Source of the DNA: Colocasia esculenta
Taxonomy: Eukaryota; Streptophyta; Magnoliopsida; Alismatales; Araceae
Assembly: GCA_014218235.1 (NCBI GenBank)
Contig: CM024759.1
Coordinates: 70,936,119 to 71,000,118 of the forward strand
Length of the DNA: 64,000 nucleotides
Direction: 5' to 3'
Program-made: the position numbers and the translations under genes
Notes under the pieces: generated by a model
What the model was told of the DNA's origin: nothing
Seen by the model: the letters and a program-made list of their open reading frames with translations, nothing else
Databases searched by the model: none
In this document: positions 34,001 through 42,941 of the stretch, piece after piece
How positions within the stretch are numbered: position 1 is the stretch's first letter
Layout: every line of letters begins with the position of its first letter

Positions 34001-34675
34001 TGCCCAATAAAAAAATATACTTATACTAATTATAAAATTTATTATTTAAATCTGAAAAATCTCCTATCCCCTCACCACTATCTCTCTTTCTTCAACATCT
34101 ATACATTACTGCAAGAGCGTTTGTTATTTCAACATCTATAAATCTTCTGATGTGAGATCTTCACTAACTTCTACAGTCACATAATATGGTCCTCAATTTT
34201 CATTTTAGATGGGTGATTTTCTTGCATTTGATGTGTTGGCATGTACCTGTTAAGACATCTCAATGACAATTAATTTCTAGGAAAATTTAGTGGTTTTCTA
34301 GAAATATTTAATGTTTAATTTTATACTTAAGATTATGAAAGATTAAATATTACTCCCAACTTTTTGACATATGCTCTTGAAGGTTTAAATATTATTACTT
34401 TTGCACGAATAGAAAGTTTTTATTATATATTCTTATTTTCTTATACTATTCAATCTTTCTTAGATGTTCTATTCATTTTCATATATTTTACTATGTTTTA
34501 TATAATGTATTTTTTTACAATAAAAATTATGACTTTATAAATAATATTTTTATTCATCTTAATATTTTATAAATAATTACCGTGCATCGCACGAATTTTT
34601 AACTAGTTAATTAAATAAACGAGTGAGAATGAACTTTTATAAAATCGAATTTTGAATTAGATGTTTACACCCTTA
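31060..34675. mobile_element. TIR element with GGGTGTAAACGA ends (copy 1), holding a Helitron
   Basis: The left end TAGGGGTGTAAACGAG is answered by GATGTTTACACCCTTA at 34675; the second copy (61140-62218) ends CGATTCGTTTACACCCTTA, the fuller inverted repeat. Inside are GAGCTCGAGCTC and AACGAGT words near both ends. The short inverted repeat and lack of transposase fit a non-autonomous hAT-like element, but I see no clear 8 bp target duplication. A GC-richer block (31390-31640) looks like a captured exon: one frame reads PLGPIERLTYYAG and is followed by GTCAG. A 2.6 kb Helitron sits near the right end. Confidence 0.6.
32022..34606 (+). mobile_element. Non-autonomous Helitron with a captured GC-rich segment
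   Basis: It begins TCTATACTAATATAAT and ends AACTAG. The stem CGTGC-ATC-GCACG (34581-34593) lies nine bases before CTAG. It sits between A (32021) and T (34607), the Helitron target. The second copy of the segment reads GGCTCGTTAATTTAATAAACG without it, giving the empty site. No Rep or helicase domain is present. A GC-rich block at about 32990-33420 contrasts with the AT-rich remainder and is probably captured host sequence. Frames cross it on both strands (33025-33426 plus, 32809-33240 minus) and I recognise no domain in either. Confidence 0.92.
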
Positions 34676-34710
34676 TTCTTGGGACCGACATGTTTAGAGT
34701 TTTTTGACCG

Positions 34711-34867
34711 GGTAAATCTTGTTGCAAACCGCCACATGACGGTTTGCAACAACTCAGCTCCCATTAGGGGGAGCTGAGGTGGGGCAAACTATTCAATGAG
34801 GGTGTGGTTTGCACCCACTGGATGCAAACTCCACGGGAGTTTGCACCAATGCTTCTCTTTTTGACCG
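34711..34867. mobile_element. 157 bp insertion made of three hairpins, 10 bp direct repeats
   Basis: TTTTTGACCG occurs at 34701-34710 and 34858-34867. The second copy has a single diverged version (TTTTTTGATCCGG near 62244), so about 147 bp plus one repeat was added here. Hairpins: GTTGCAAACCG / CGGTTTGCAAC (34731-34750); CTCAGCTCCC / GGGAGCTGAG (34753-34778); GCAAACTC / GAGTTTGC (34824-34844). No transposase or SINE promoter boxes are seen. Confidence 0.7.
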
Positions 34868-36190
34868 TAAAACCTTCTTTTCGGGCCGCCGGATACCCGA
34901 TCCCACGGTTCTATTTCGGGCCGCCGGATACCCGATCCCACGGAGAACCGCTTTCCCTTCGCGCCTCTTCCTTGACCGTCCCCTTCAGGCTTTCAGCCCA
35001 CCACAGCCACTCCCGAGTAGTGGTAGTAGGAGGAAGGAGAGCGAGGAGGAAGGGAAGAAAGGAAGAGAGGAGAGGAAGGGGGAAAAGGGGGCCGATCGGG
35101 ACGGATTCGGAGGTCGAATCGCTCTGATCCACGTCCACGCCTCGCCGCCCGCCGCCGCGGATCCTCTGCTTGATCGTGTCGTAGGGCTGTGGTTGTCTCT
35201 CCTGGGCGGCCGGGTAAGATTTTCTGCCTTTCCTCTGGGGGCTGGGGTGCCCCTCCGTGGCTCTGTGCGGGGAGATCTGGGTTTGTTTTGCTGCCTGGGT
35301 GAGTCGGGAGACAGTTCGGGGCGGTGCTGGGTGGAGGATCTGTGGGTTTTCAAGTGTTTTGCTTTGTACTGGTGGGGCTCTTTTTGTTTGGTCTTGGTGC
35401 TGTTTGTAGTCTGCTGGGTTGGGAGTTTGGTTTGTGGAATCATGTCTCTTGGCGCTGACTATTAATAGGAAGGGGGGGAATCGTGGTCGCTGCTGCTTGC
35501 TCGTTGGGGGCTTAGTTCCTTTTTTTTTCCCATGAAAATTTGGTTCTTTGTGTGATATTTTCTGTGTCGCAAGGGACTTACTATTCTCTATTCCCTTTGT
35601 GCGTACTCCGACGATTTGTCATTGATAGTGTTAGCCATCTATGGCTTCTGCTTTCATGTTTGTGAAGGGTTTTTGGACACATCAGGAACTATGGGGCTTG
35701 AGGAGACAGATGGGTAAGGTCATTCTGATCCTTGGGGACAATATGATGCAGGGACTTTTTGATCCTTGGATCTGTGTTCCGTTCTATCCGTGGTCCCAAA
35801 AGCTTTGATCTTTAAGTAGATTGGAAAATTTTGGTTTGTGCTCTTGCATGAAAACAGCTGATCAGCCTATGGGGTGTGGGTCGAAGGATGTCATAACGTA
35901 GCAAACTTTTGAAGATTCTGATAATCTGATTTATTAGTAATCAGTGATCATGCACTGTACAGATCATCTATATGTTGAAGACCGAAAATAGTTTCAACCA
36001 GCTTATCACTCCCGTCATCTTTGGCAGATGGCTAATAGGTCGAATGACTTGCAACAACAAATGGATTTATCAACGCTCTCCACAACAAATCTATGGGGAT
36101 TACCATGCAAAAGATTATATGGGATCTGGGCGGCATAGGGAAGAAAGTAAGTATCTATTCTTTTTACTCGTTATCATAGAAATTATATAA
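34868..36190 (+). pseudogene. 5' end of an unidentified plant gene (promoter, leader exon, leader intron, first coding exon), copy 1
   Basis: GC-rich leader sequence ends at GGGCGGCCGG with a GTAAGATT donor at 35214. A leader intron of about 0.8 kb ends TTTGGCAG at 36027. The next exon (36028-36146) begins ATGGCTAAT and ends GGGAAGAAA with a GTAAGTAT donor. In one frame most of it reads ATTNGFINALHNKSMGITMQ then KIIWDLGGIGKK, which I do not recognise. A TGA lies seven codons after the ATG. Copy 1 also lacks one base that copy 2 has (AATAGG against AATATGG), so the ATG is out of frame here. The words TTCGGGCCGCCGGATACCCG are duplicated at 34880 and 34915. It is probably a captured or duplicated gene fragment. 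Confidence 0.5.
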
Positions 36191-36802
36191 ACTTGTTGAA
36201 TTGCTATTTTTGTCTTTTCTTGGGACAGTTTAGCTTTTGAGTAATCTTCGTTGCCCACCTAGAGTAACTTTAGTAAAAAGTTAATTCAAAACCAACCAAG
36301 GTAATCATGGATTACCCAAAAAAGTGATTTTGGGGGGAGTATAGATTTAATCCAGGTTAGATTGGTGTAGAAGTGGGTTAACCTAGGGTTGGTCATACCG
36401 CATTGCAGTACGGTCATGCCATACCATCTTTGGGACTTTACAGCCCCTAGGCATGGTCGGCACACCATGCCCTAATGGAACCGTTGCAGGCAAATTAAAC
36501 TGTTGTGATGCAGGCATTTCAATGCGGTATTGTATTGATCCAATATTGTATCAGGTCTGAACCGTGCCAAATCACTGTGGTTCGGATCTCTTTAAAGCCT
36601 CTCTTTTGCTTTCCTCTCCACCAGCCAAGTTGTCACTTGTCAAAAGCCCTCACTTAGGCCAACTGCATAGCTATAGGTGAGGCTCACATCCCTCTCGCCG
36701 TCACACCTCCTTTTTCACCATTTTCATCATTTGTTTTCAGTTTTTTACAGCTTTGTTGCTAAGAAAGCGGTCGTCATCCATTTGCGTGGGGTTTAAGGTT
36801 GA
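36191..36802. other. Region between the gene fragment and Helitron 2, nothing firm
   Basis: It may begin as the next intron of the gene fragment (an acceptor-like GGGACAG near 36229). After about 36250 it turns into repetitive-looking sequence without a gene. The words CATGCC, CATACCG and GGCATGG recur at 36390-36480. No element ends were identified. Confidence 0.4.
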
Positions 36803-37661
36803 CTAGCTCTTTGCTCCATTCATCGCACGGAAAATTATTAGATTGAATAGACACATTTTATAAGTAGTATACATGAAGTTAATATTTTATTATTTAAACA
36901 TGACCCCAAATAATGGGATAAGACTTTGATCACTATGATGATTATTTAAAAATAAATACAATAATTCCAATAAAAAGACTTATTCAAAAACAATAGAATG
37001 GCTATTAAGGAATTTCAGATAAAATAGTGTTTGCATACCATAATTTGAATAATATGCATTCCTTGTATATTACATAATAGACTATAATACATATTATAAT
37101 ATAATGGAATATAATATCAAAATCAATAATAGAAATATAGTACTTTTAAAAAGGAGATAGAAATACACATTTATTAGATGTATTTTCATCAAACTAATAC
37201 AAGACATTTATTAGATTATTAATCATAATTTACTTATAGTATAGTAGTTTATATTATAAACTATAAATTGTTAGATTTGAATTAATAAATTTTATAAGTT
37301 GTATACATGAAGATAATATTTTTTTATTATTTTAGAAAGTAGATTTTGAATAAAGACGTGAATTTTTAAGAATGGAGAGATGTTTAATGGGAAAGAAAAG
37401 AGAGGAAAATTATATTAGCAAGTTTTTATTAATTTAAGAAGGGTGAGAGTGAGATTGAGAGTTTTTTTTAAAGTTTAGATATATTTTGGGAAAGTTTAAA
37501 AGGAGAGAAAGTTGGAGAGAGAGAGTAAGAAGATAATTATTTAGTTCATTTAAACTACCTGTATTTCTATTGTTAGGGAGGGAGATGTTATGGAAAGAAT
37601 ATGATTGTTCTGGTGCAGCCACGTGGCAGCACCAAGACTGAGTTATATTTATTAGTATAGA
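36803..37661 (-). mobile_element. Short non-autonomous Helitron, minus strand
   Basis: The minus strand begins TCTATACTAATAAATATAAC at 37661 and ends AAAGAGCTAG at 36803, flanked by A before TC and T after CTAG. The start matches the Helitron at 32022, including a palindrome with CACGTG 28 bases in (37612-37633). The 3' hairpin is weak (CCGTGCGATG...). It is AT-rich, 859 bp, without genes. Confidence 0.8.
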
Positions 37662-38540
37662 TACAATACATTTTGTTAAGTATTAATTATTTATTTATAG
37701 TAGTTTATTTATAAATACAATATTTATTATATATAAATATATATATATATATTTATATTATAAAACAAATACAAATATAAGACACATAAGTTTAAATATT
37801 AGGTTGTGTAGCATTGAAAAAATAGAAAATGGATCGGAGAATGTCTACATGATAGAAATGTTAATTGTATTTTTTGTATATATGTTAATGAGAGTTAGCA
37901 TGCATGTCTTTGTATAGTTGTGGTGTTGGGAGGGGTTTCATGTTGCACGACCATTCCCTAGACCACCATTAAATCCAACGCGAGATCCATATGTCTTAGA
38001 GGTTATGTCGTCAATTTGGTGCTTCTTAAGTAATAACACAAGCACCAGAGCGATACGATTGTAAAGATAGTCATGGACATGTAGGGGAAAATTGGTTGAC
38101 ATATCATGTTAGAAGTATTGAAAGGTGGAATGCACGAGTAAATAATATTCATGAACCTCCAACATAAGAAGAAGATGAAAGTTAGTGGCGTCAATGATAT
38201 GAGCGACAACCAAATCTGTATTTTACACCATTCTCTGAGGAGTCACCTATGAAGTATTGTCCGAGGGGATCTATTGAATGTATATTAGTAAGTATTCATT
38301 TATTAATTTTGCAGTGTATAGAAAAAATGTTATACTTAAATATTTATGCATTTTTAGGTAGTTGTAATGTTCTAGACAAGAGAATTATTAATAACAAATC
38401 TCGAATCATCTTATTTGGATGTGAAGAAAGTGATTTTAAAGTTTCAAGAAGACACTTTGAAGAAGTTTCGGATAAAGATTTCAGAATATAAGAAATTTTC
38501 ATTTTCATCTGGTGCCGAATATACTTCAGGAGAAAGCATA
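37662..38540. other. AT-rich stretch before CACTA-2, no gene recognised
   Basis: It contains an AT dinucleotide run (37738-37754) and short open frames on both strands without family resemblance. One hydrophobic minus-strand frame (38003-38209) is unsupported. The left end of CACTA-2 should lie near its right edge, but no CACTACAAG is present. Confidence 0.4.
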
Positions 38541-38549
38541 TGTATTTTA

Positions 38550-38865
38550 GAGACCGACTTTGATTCGGTCCCTATTCAGTCCCTATGTAGGGACCGAATA
38601 GGGACCGAATTTATCGGTCTCTATATTTTGAGACCGAATAAATTCAGTCACTATTCGGTCCCTATTTAGGGACCGAATAGTGACTGATGTGATGTCGGTC
38701 ACAAATTTTCGTGGATTCGCGGGTGTGAGAGAATTTTGTGACCGATTTCATTTCAGTCACTGTTTGGTCCCTATTTAGGACCGAACAGTGACTGAAATGA
38801 AATCGGTCTCTATTTTAGAGACCGAATAGAGACTGATATTTATCGGTCTCTATTCGGTCCCTATA
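38550..38865. repeat. 5' subterminal repeats of CACTA-2
   Basis: About 20 copies of CGGTC-C/T-CTA and its complement TAGGGACCG occur in both orientations. Several are back-to-back palindromes such as TAGGGACCGAATAGGGACCG. These are presumed transposase-binding sites. The same words fill the 3' end at 53290-53780. Confidence 0.85.
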
Positions 38866-39095
38866 GCCGCCCTTCCCTCCCTATTTGCCCCCTTCCGCGC
38901 ACTCTCTCTCTCTCTCCTCCATCCCAACACACTCTCTCTCTCTCTCTCCCCTCCGTCCCTGCTCTCCCTTGCGCCACCGTCGCCGGACGCCGTCGCCGGA
39001 CGCCGCCGTTGCCGGACGCCAGAGCCCGCCGTCGCTGGACGCCATCGCCTGCCTGTGCCCGGAGCCGGATGCCGCCAAACCTTTCTCCTCCGGTA
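38866..39095 (+). other. GC-rich leader exon of CACTA-2
   Basis: CT microsatellites (38900-38950) and CG-rich sequence with repeated CGTCGCCGGACGC lead to a donor TCCGGTAAGT at about 39090. Both CACTA genes would be transcribed from here. No initiation codon with a convincing protein is seen, so it is probably an untranslated first exon. Confidence 0.5.
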
Positions 39096-39159
39096 AGTCC
39101 CCCCCCTCTGTAGCTCTGTCCTCCCCCCTCCCCTCTGTCGTGCGTGCGTTTGTGTGTTG

Positions 39160-39515
39160 TGTGGGGGGGGGGGTGTGCAGGCAGGGGGGGGGGGGTCTGT
39201 GATTTGTGTGTTGTGCGCGCGCGTGCGTGTGTGGGTGGGGGGGGGGGGGGGGGCTGTGCGGACTGTGCAGGCAGGGGGGGGTCTGTCATGTGTGTGTTGT
39301 GCGTGCGGTGTGGGGGGGGTGTGCAGTGCAGGGGGGTTGGGGGGACTGTGCAGGCAGGGGGGGGGGTCTGTGATGTGTGTGTTGTCGTGGCGTGTGGGGG
39401 GGGGGGGGGGGGGGCGCTGTGCAGACAGGGGGGTGGGGGGGACTGTGCAGGCAGGGGGGGGGGTCTGTGATGTGTGTGTTGTGCGCGCGTGTGTGTGTGT
39501 GTGGGGGGGGGGGGG
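39160..39515 (+). repeat. G-run minisatellite in the first CACTA-2 intron
   Basis: About four imperfect units of 85-95 bp consist of GTGCAGGCAGGGGGG, TCTGTGATGTGTGTGTTG, a GCGCGTGTGT tract and a long G run. G runs reach 18 bases. Pro-rich and Gly-rich frames on the two strands here are by-products of the repeat. Confidence 0.85.
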
Positions 39516-41940
39516 ACCTTGTGACATTTTTTGTCGATCAAAATCAAGAATTTAACTTCTCAAAACCAAAGTCGAATATATATTTTAAAACCAATTATAC
39601 ATTTTTTAAATCAAATACTTTATTTTATAAATATAGATATTCGACAACATTAAATACAATCACAAGCAAACCATGCCATGGCCCATGCATGCATGTAGTG
39701 ACCGCCCATCTGTGCGCGCGTGGTGCCTCTGATGGCGAAAAAACACACGTGTGTATATGCATGTCTGCATGCAACCTTCCTTAAATAATTTCCCACCCGT
39801 GTTGGGAATTAATATCTTTTTTGCATGAAACTTGATGATGATATGCGAACCAATTTGCTATATATCTTTACCCGTGTTGGGAATATATCCTTTGCATGCA
39901 ACTCGATGACGATAACTAAATATGCGAGCCAATTTGCTACGTGTAGATTTGTAAATTGGATTGCATGTCTGATTAATTATGTGATATATATTTGAAATAA
40001 ATTAATGATCAGTAGAGGGCCTGCAAAAGGGAACGAGAGATTTAGAGGGCTTCGGGTGTTGTTTGGGGGAGAAAATCTTCAAGTCATGAAGAATTAGTGA
40101 GAGATTGAGTAGTAGAAACAATATTTGGTAGATAGTTAATTGCTCAGCGATTCATGTGTAGGTGTTCTTACGCCCCTTGGATGGATTCTTTTATAGATAT
40201 CATGTGTTGGAATTCCCATTATTGTTTCTTTACATCTCCTTCACCCATTATTGTACGACATGGGGTAGATATATTTTTTGATCGAGTTTCTTAGGTGTGG
40301 GATATAATATTGTCACCATATTCTAGAGTCTCAAAGATATGGCTTGTCACTGTCGTCATGCTCTGAAAATTTTGAGATGTGTCTCACCATTAATTGTTAT
40401 ATATTATGGTTAGATAGTTGTGCAACTCCAAGTACTCACCCCCTCAGCAACGGCTGACAAATCTAATAATGAATGCATATATATTCAATTATCTTGTCTT
40501 ATCTATATGGATGTCTAATTATCCAACGTTCACTGTATAGTAACGAGGTAGGTTTGATAAGATTGCCTTGGTTAGTTACACACTTACATGCATTTAGCTA
40601 GGAGAAAATAACATGTGACAGACAGGTAAATTAATGTTGGGTGCTGGTTAGGTTCATGTGTTTTAACTTAATTCCATCTTGTTTTTGGCTCTCCCTGCTT
40701 ATAATATGGTGAACAATGATATATATATATATATATATATAAACTTACATTACCTAGTAAGGACTTTAGATTTCAGATTTGCTGTACAAGAAGGAAGCAA
40801 TGTGATTCATGCGGTTTCATTGGTTTTGCATTAATAATGACGACTATAGAAATTTTTTATTAATGAAGAACATATATACCCAAAGATCCAAAAATATGAA
40901 TGGTGTCAAATTAAGACAATCCACTCCATGATGCGATGTTTGTTCTGTATACGTTGATAACATGTGCCAATATTAGTAAAAAAAGGAGCTGGACATCTTT
41001 TCTTAATTTGACAATCTAAGAAGAGTGAAGATAGCACCAATGATGCAAGGGAATGAGGAGGGCAATTGTTGGTAGGATGGAATGCCCACAAGTTGGTAGG
41101 ATGGAGCCTTGCTCACAAGGTTCCATATTAGTCTTTGCTCTAATATTTTATTCTTAGATGACTAATTAGTTACCCAATTGTTTATAAATCTTCTCCGTCA
41201 AATCTTGTCTTCTTTTTTCTTAGATGGCTTAGTTGCTCAAGTATCTATAAATGTTGTTTATTTGATCAGAGCTCGATTCCATGCTATATGTTGTCGTTAG
41301 ATTCCCCTTGGAATGAAATATTCTTAATTATTTCTTCTTTAGCAGATAATTTAATCCTATGCTGTCACCACTACCGTGGCTTTTTATGGTGTTTACTTAG
41401 CATCCTCTCTCATCTATTTATCTAATGAATGGTTCAATATTGAGAGTTGGATGACATCATTGAGGATATAAACATGCCACTTAACAGAGTAGAAGTCAAG
41501 AAGACAAAAATAGCAAATAGATAAGGAAAATCTGCTTACAACTGCAAAATACGCAAAAAACGGAGACAACACACTAGACATGTGCAAAAGTATCTGACTA
41601 AACATGTATAGTGTTAAAGAAATGTTATTAGATAAAGAAGCTAGACCATCAAGACAATGGCAGATTGTGTGAACGTGGATAATTAGTTAATCAAAGTTCA
41701 ATAATTAGTCAATCATGATGATAATAAAGGTTTACATATTAGTCCATCCATTCCAGCCTAATTCCAAATAAGCCCGTAATCTTCAAGTTGTCAAAAAAAC
41801 TCAAAATTTAGTGCCATCCTAAAATAAATATTTCCCATCAATTTTCTCATGTATAATTAGCCACTATCAATTTAATAGAGTTAGAACTAAAGGTGAACCC
41901 ACTACCTTTTTACCCTCACTTGTTGGACAAAGTTGGTAGT
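39516..41940. other. Long AT-rich interior of CACTA-2, no gene recognised
   Basis: No family resemblance is seen in any frame. An AT dinucleotide run lies at 40719-40740. This length of non-coding sequence before the transposase gene is unusual and may hold further captured or inserted pieces that I cannot identify. Confidence 0.4.
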
Positions 41941-41949
41941 GGCGTGGGG

Positions 41950-42105
41950 TTGGAGCGGCAGGGGACTTCCCCCTGCACACCTGATTCCTCACCAAGAATT
42001 TGAATCCTTCTACCTGATGTGCCTTCATTTGTTTCAAATAACTTGGGTGAACAGAAATTTCATCTGAAATCATATCCTCCTCAAATAATTTAGATCCCAA
42101 GAAAG
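41950..42105 (-). pseudogene. Captured fragment of a SNF2-family chromatin remodeller, CLASSY/DRD1-like
   Basis: The minus strand from about 42105 reads SKLFEEDMISDEISVHP then SYLKQMKAHQVEGFKFLVRN. In plant CLASSY and DRD1 proteins, which work in RNA-directed DNA methylation, the SNF2 ATPase domain opens with such a block: a His-Pro, then K-x-M-K-x-H-Q-x-E-G-F-x-F-L, just before the nucleotide-binding loop. The fragment stops before that loop, and the following residues are unrelated. It has no start codon context and lies opposite to CACTA-2, so it is probably a captured exon piece. Assignment rests on about 25 residues, so a related SNF2 protein is possible. Confidence 0.5.
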
Positions 42106-42119
42106 TTACACTCTCGTCA

Positions 42120-42385
42120 GCATTGTTTATTATTACACTTATTTATATGTATTGCACTTCTTATTACTTTATTGCAATTCATTTACATGTATGTGTGAAT
42201 TTGATTTATTATTGCACTTGTTTATATATATGATGTTGTTTTAATTTTCTTTTCATATTTATGTGGTTTATTATTGCACTTATTTATATGTATTGCACTT
42301 TTTAATTACTTTAATGCAATTCATTGACATGTATGTGTGAATTTGGTTTATTATTGCACTTGTTTATATGTATGCTTTAGTTTTT
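42120..42385. repeat. Two tandem copies of a 140 bp AT-rich unit
   Basis: TTTATTATTGCACTTATTTA, TATTGCACTT and TGACATGTATGTGTGAATTTG-like words occur in order twice (about 42126-42240 and 42268-42380). They lie just upstream of the foldbacks. Confidence 0.7.
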
Positions 42386-42448
42386 ATTTTCTTTTTAACA
42401 CTGCACACACTTCACGAGAGCGTGTTAAGTCCGTGTCAATGAACCTCC

Positions 42449-42818
42449 CGTTCAAGACTTTGGGATTGATGTGCACGAGTCTTATTTTCAAAGATGAGAA
42501 CGTGTATATCTAACTCAAACTCTTGAATTGTCCCGTTTTGGACAGTATGTGAATGTTTGATCGCAGTTAGGTGGTCATTTACTATGTGTTTGTATTATTT
42601 GTTGAAAATTTCGGGTGCGTCTACTCACTCCTCTCTGATATATTTTTATTGATTTAGAATATTTTCTTAACCACTTATTAGTAAGTGTTTAAGAAAATAT
42701 CTTAATCAATAAATATTTTTGGTATATCGGAGAGGTGTGGGGAGATGCTGTCGAAATTTTCAGCAATAATACAAACACACAGTAAATCGGTCATCCGAAT
42801 GCGATCAAATATTCACAG
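42449..42818. repeat. Two consecutive foldbacks upstream of the CACTA-2 transposase
   Basis: The first has arms 42449-42483 and 42493-42532 (TTCAAGACTTTGGG against CTCAAACTCTTGAA). The second has arms of about 130 bases, 42548-42677 and 42682-42818, centred on CACTTATTAGTAAGTG. The arms are roughly 80-85% complementary by eye. The transposase ATG is 124 bases further on, after an acceptor GGGCGCAG. Confidence 0.85.
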
Positions 42819-42941
42819 ATGGGTAAAAAGTGATAATCTAAATAATAAATCCTTCCTATTTATTTCGGTTGCGTCGAAGGATGTGCGATTTTGAATTTTA
42901 AAGTTATTTGTCTGTTAATATTGGTTGGGCGCAGGAAAGAA

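Larger units (their letters stand above)
20980..36146 (+). repeat. Segmental duplication, copy 1
   Basis: From GCACGTCGTCCTCGAACC (20980) rightwards, this segment is repeated from 53793 to the window end at roughly 95% identity by eye. It differs by the solo LTR at 22675, a 457 bp segment 28697-29153, the Helitron at 32022, and the hairpin insertion at 34711, all present only here. Confidence 0.9.

Noticed and set aside
38850..39555. Long Pro-rich (minus) and Gly-rich (plus) open frames
   Set aside because: They are created by the G-run minisatellite and a CG-rich leader. No codon structure or family resemblance is seen, and frames stay open on both strands at once.
40719..40740. AT dinucleotide run as a regulatory site
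   Set aside because: An ordinary microsatellite without conserved context.
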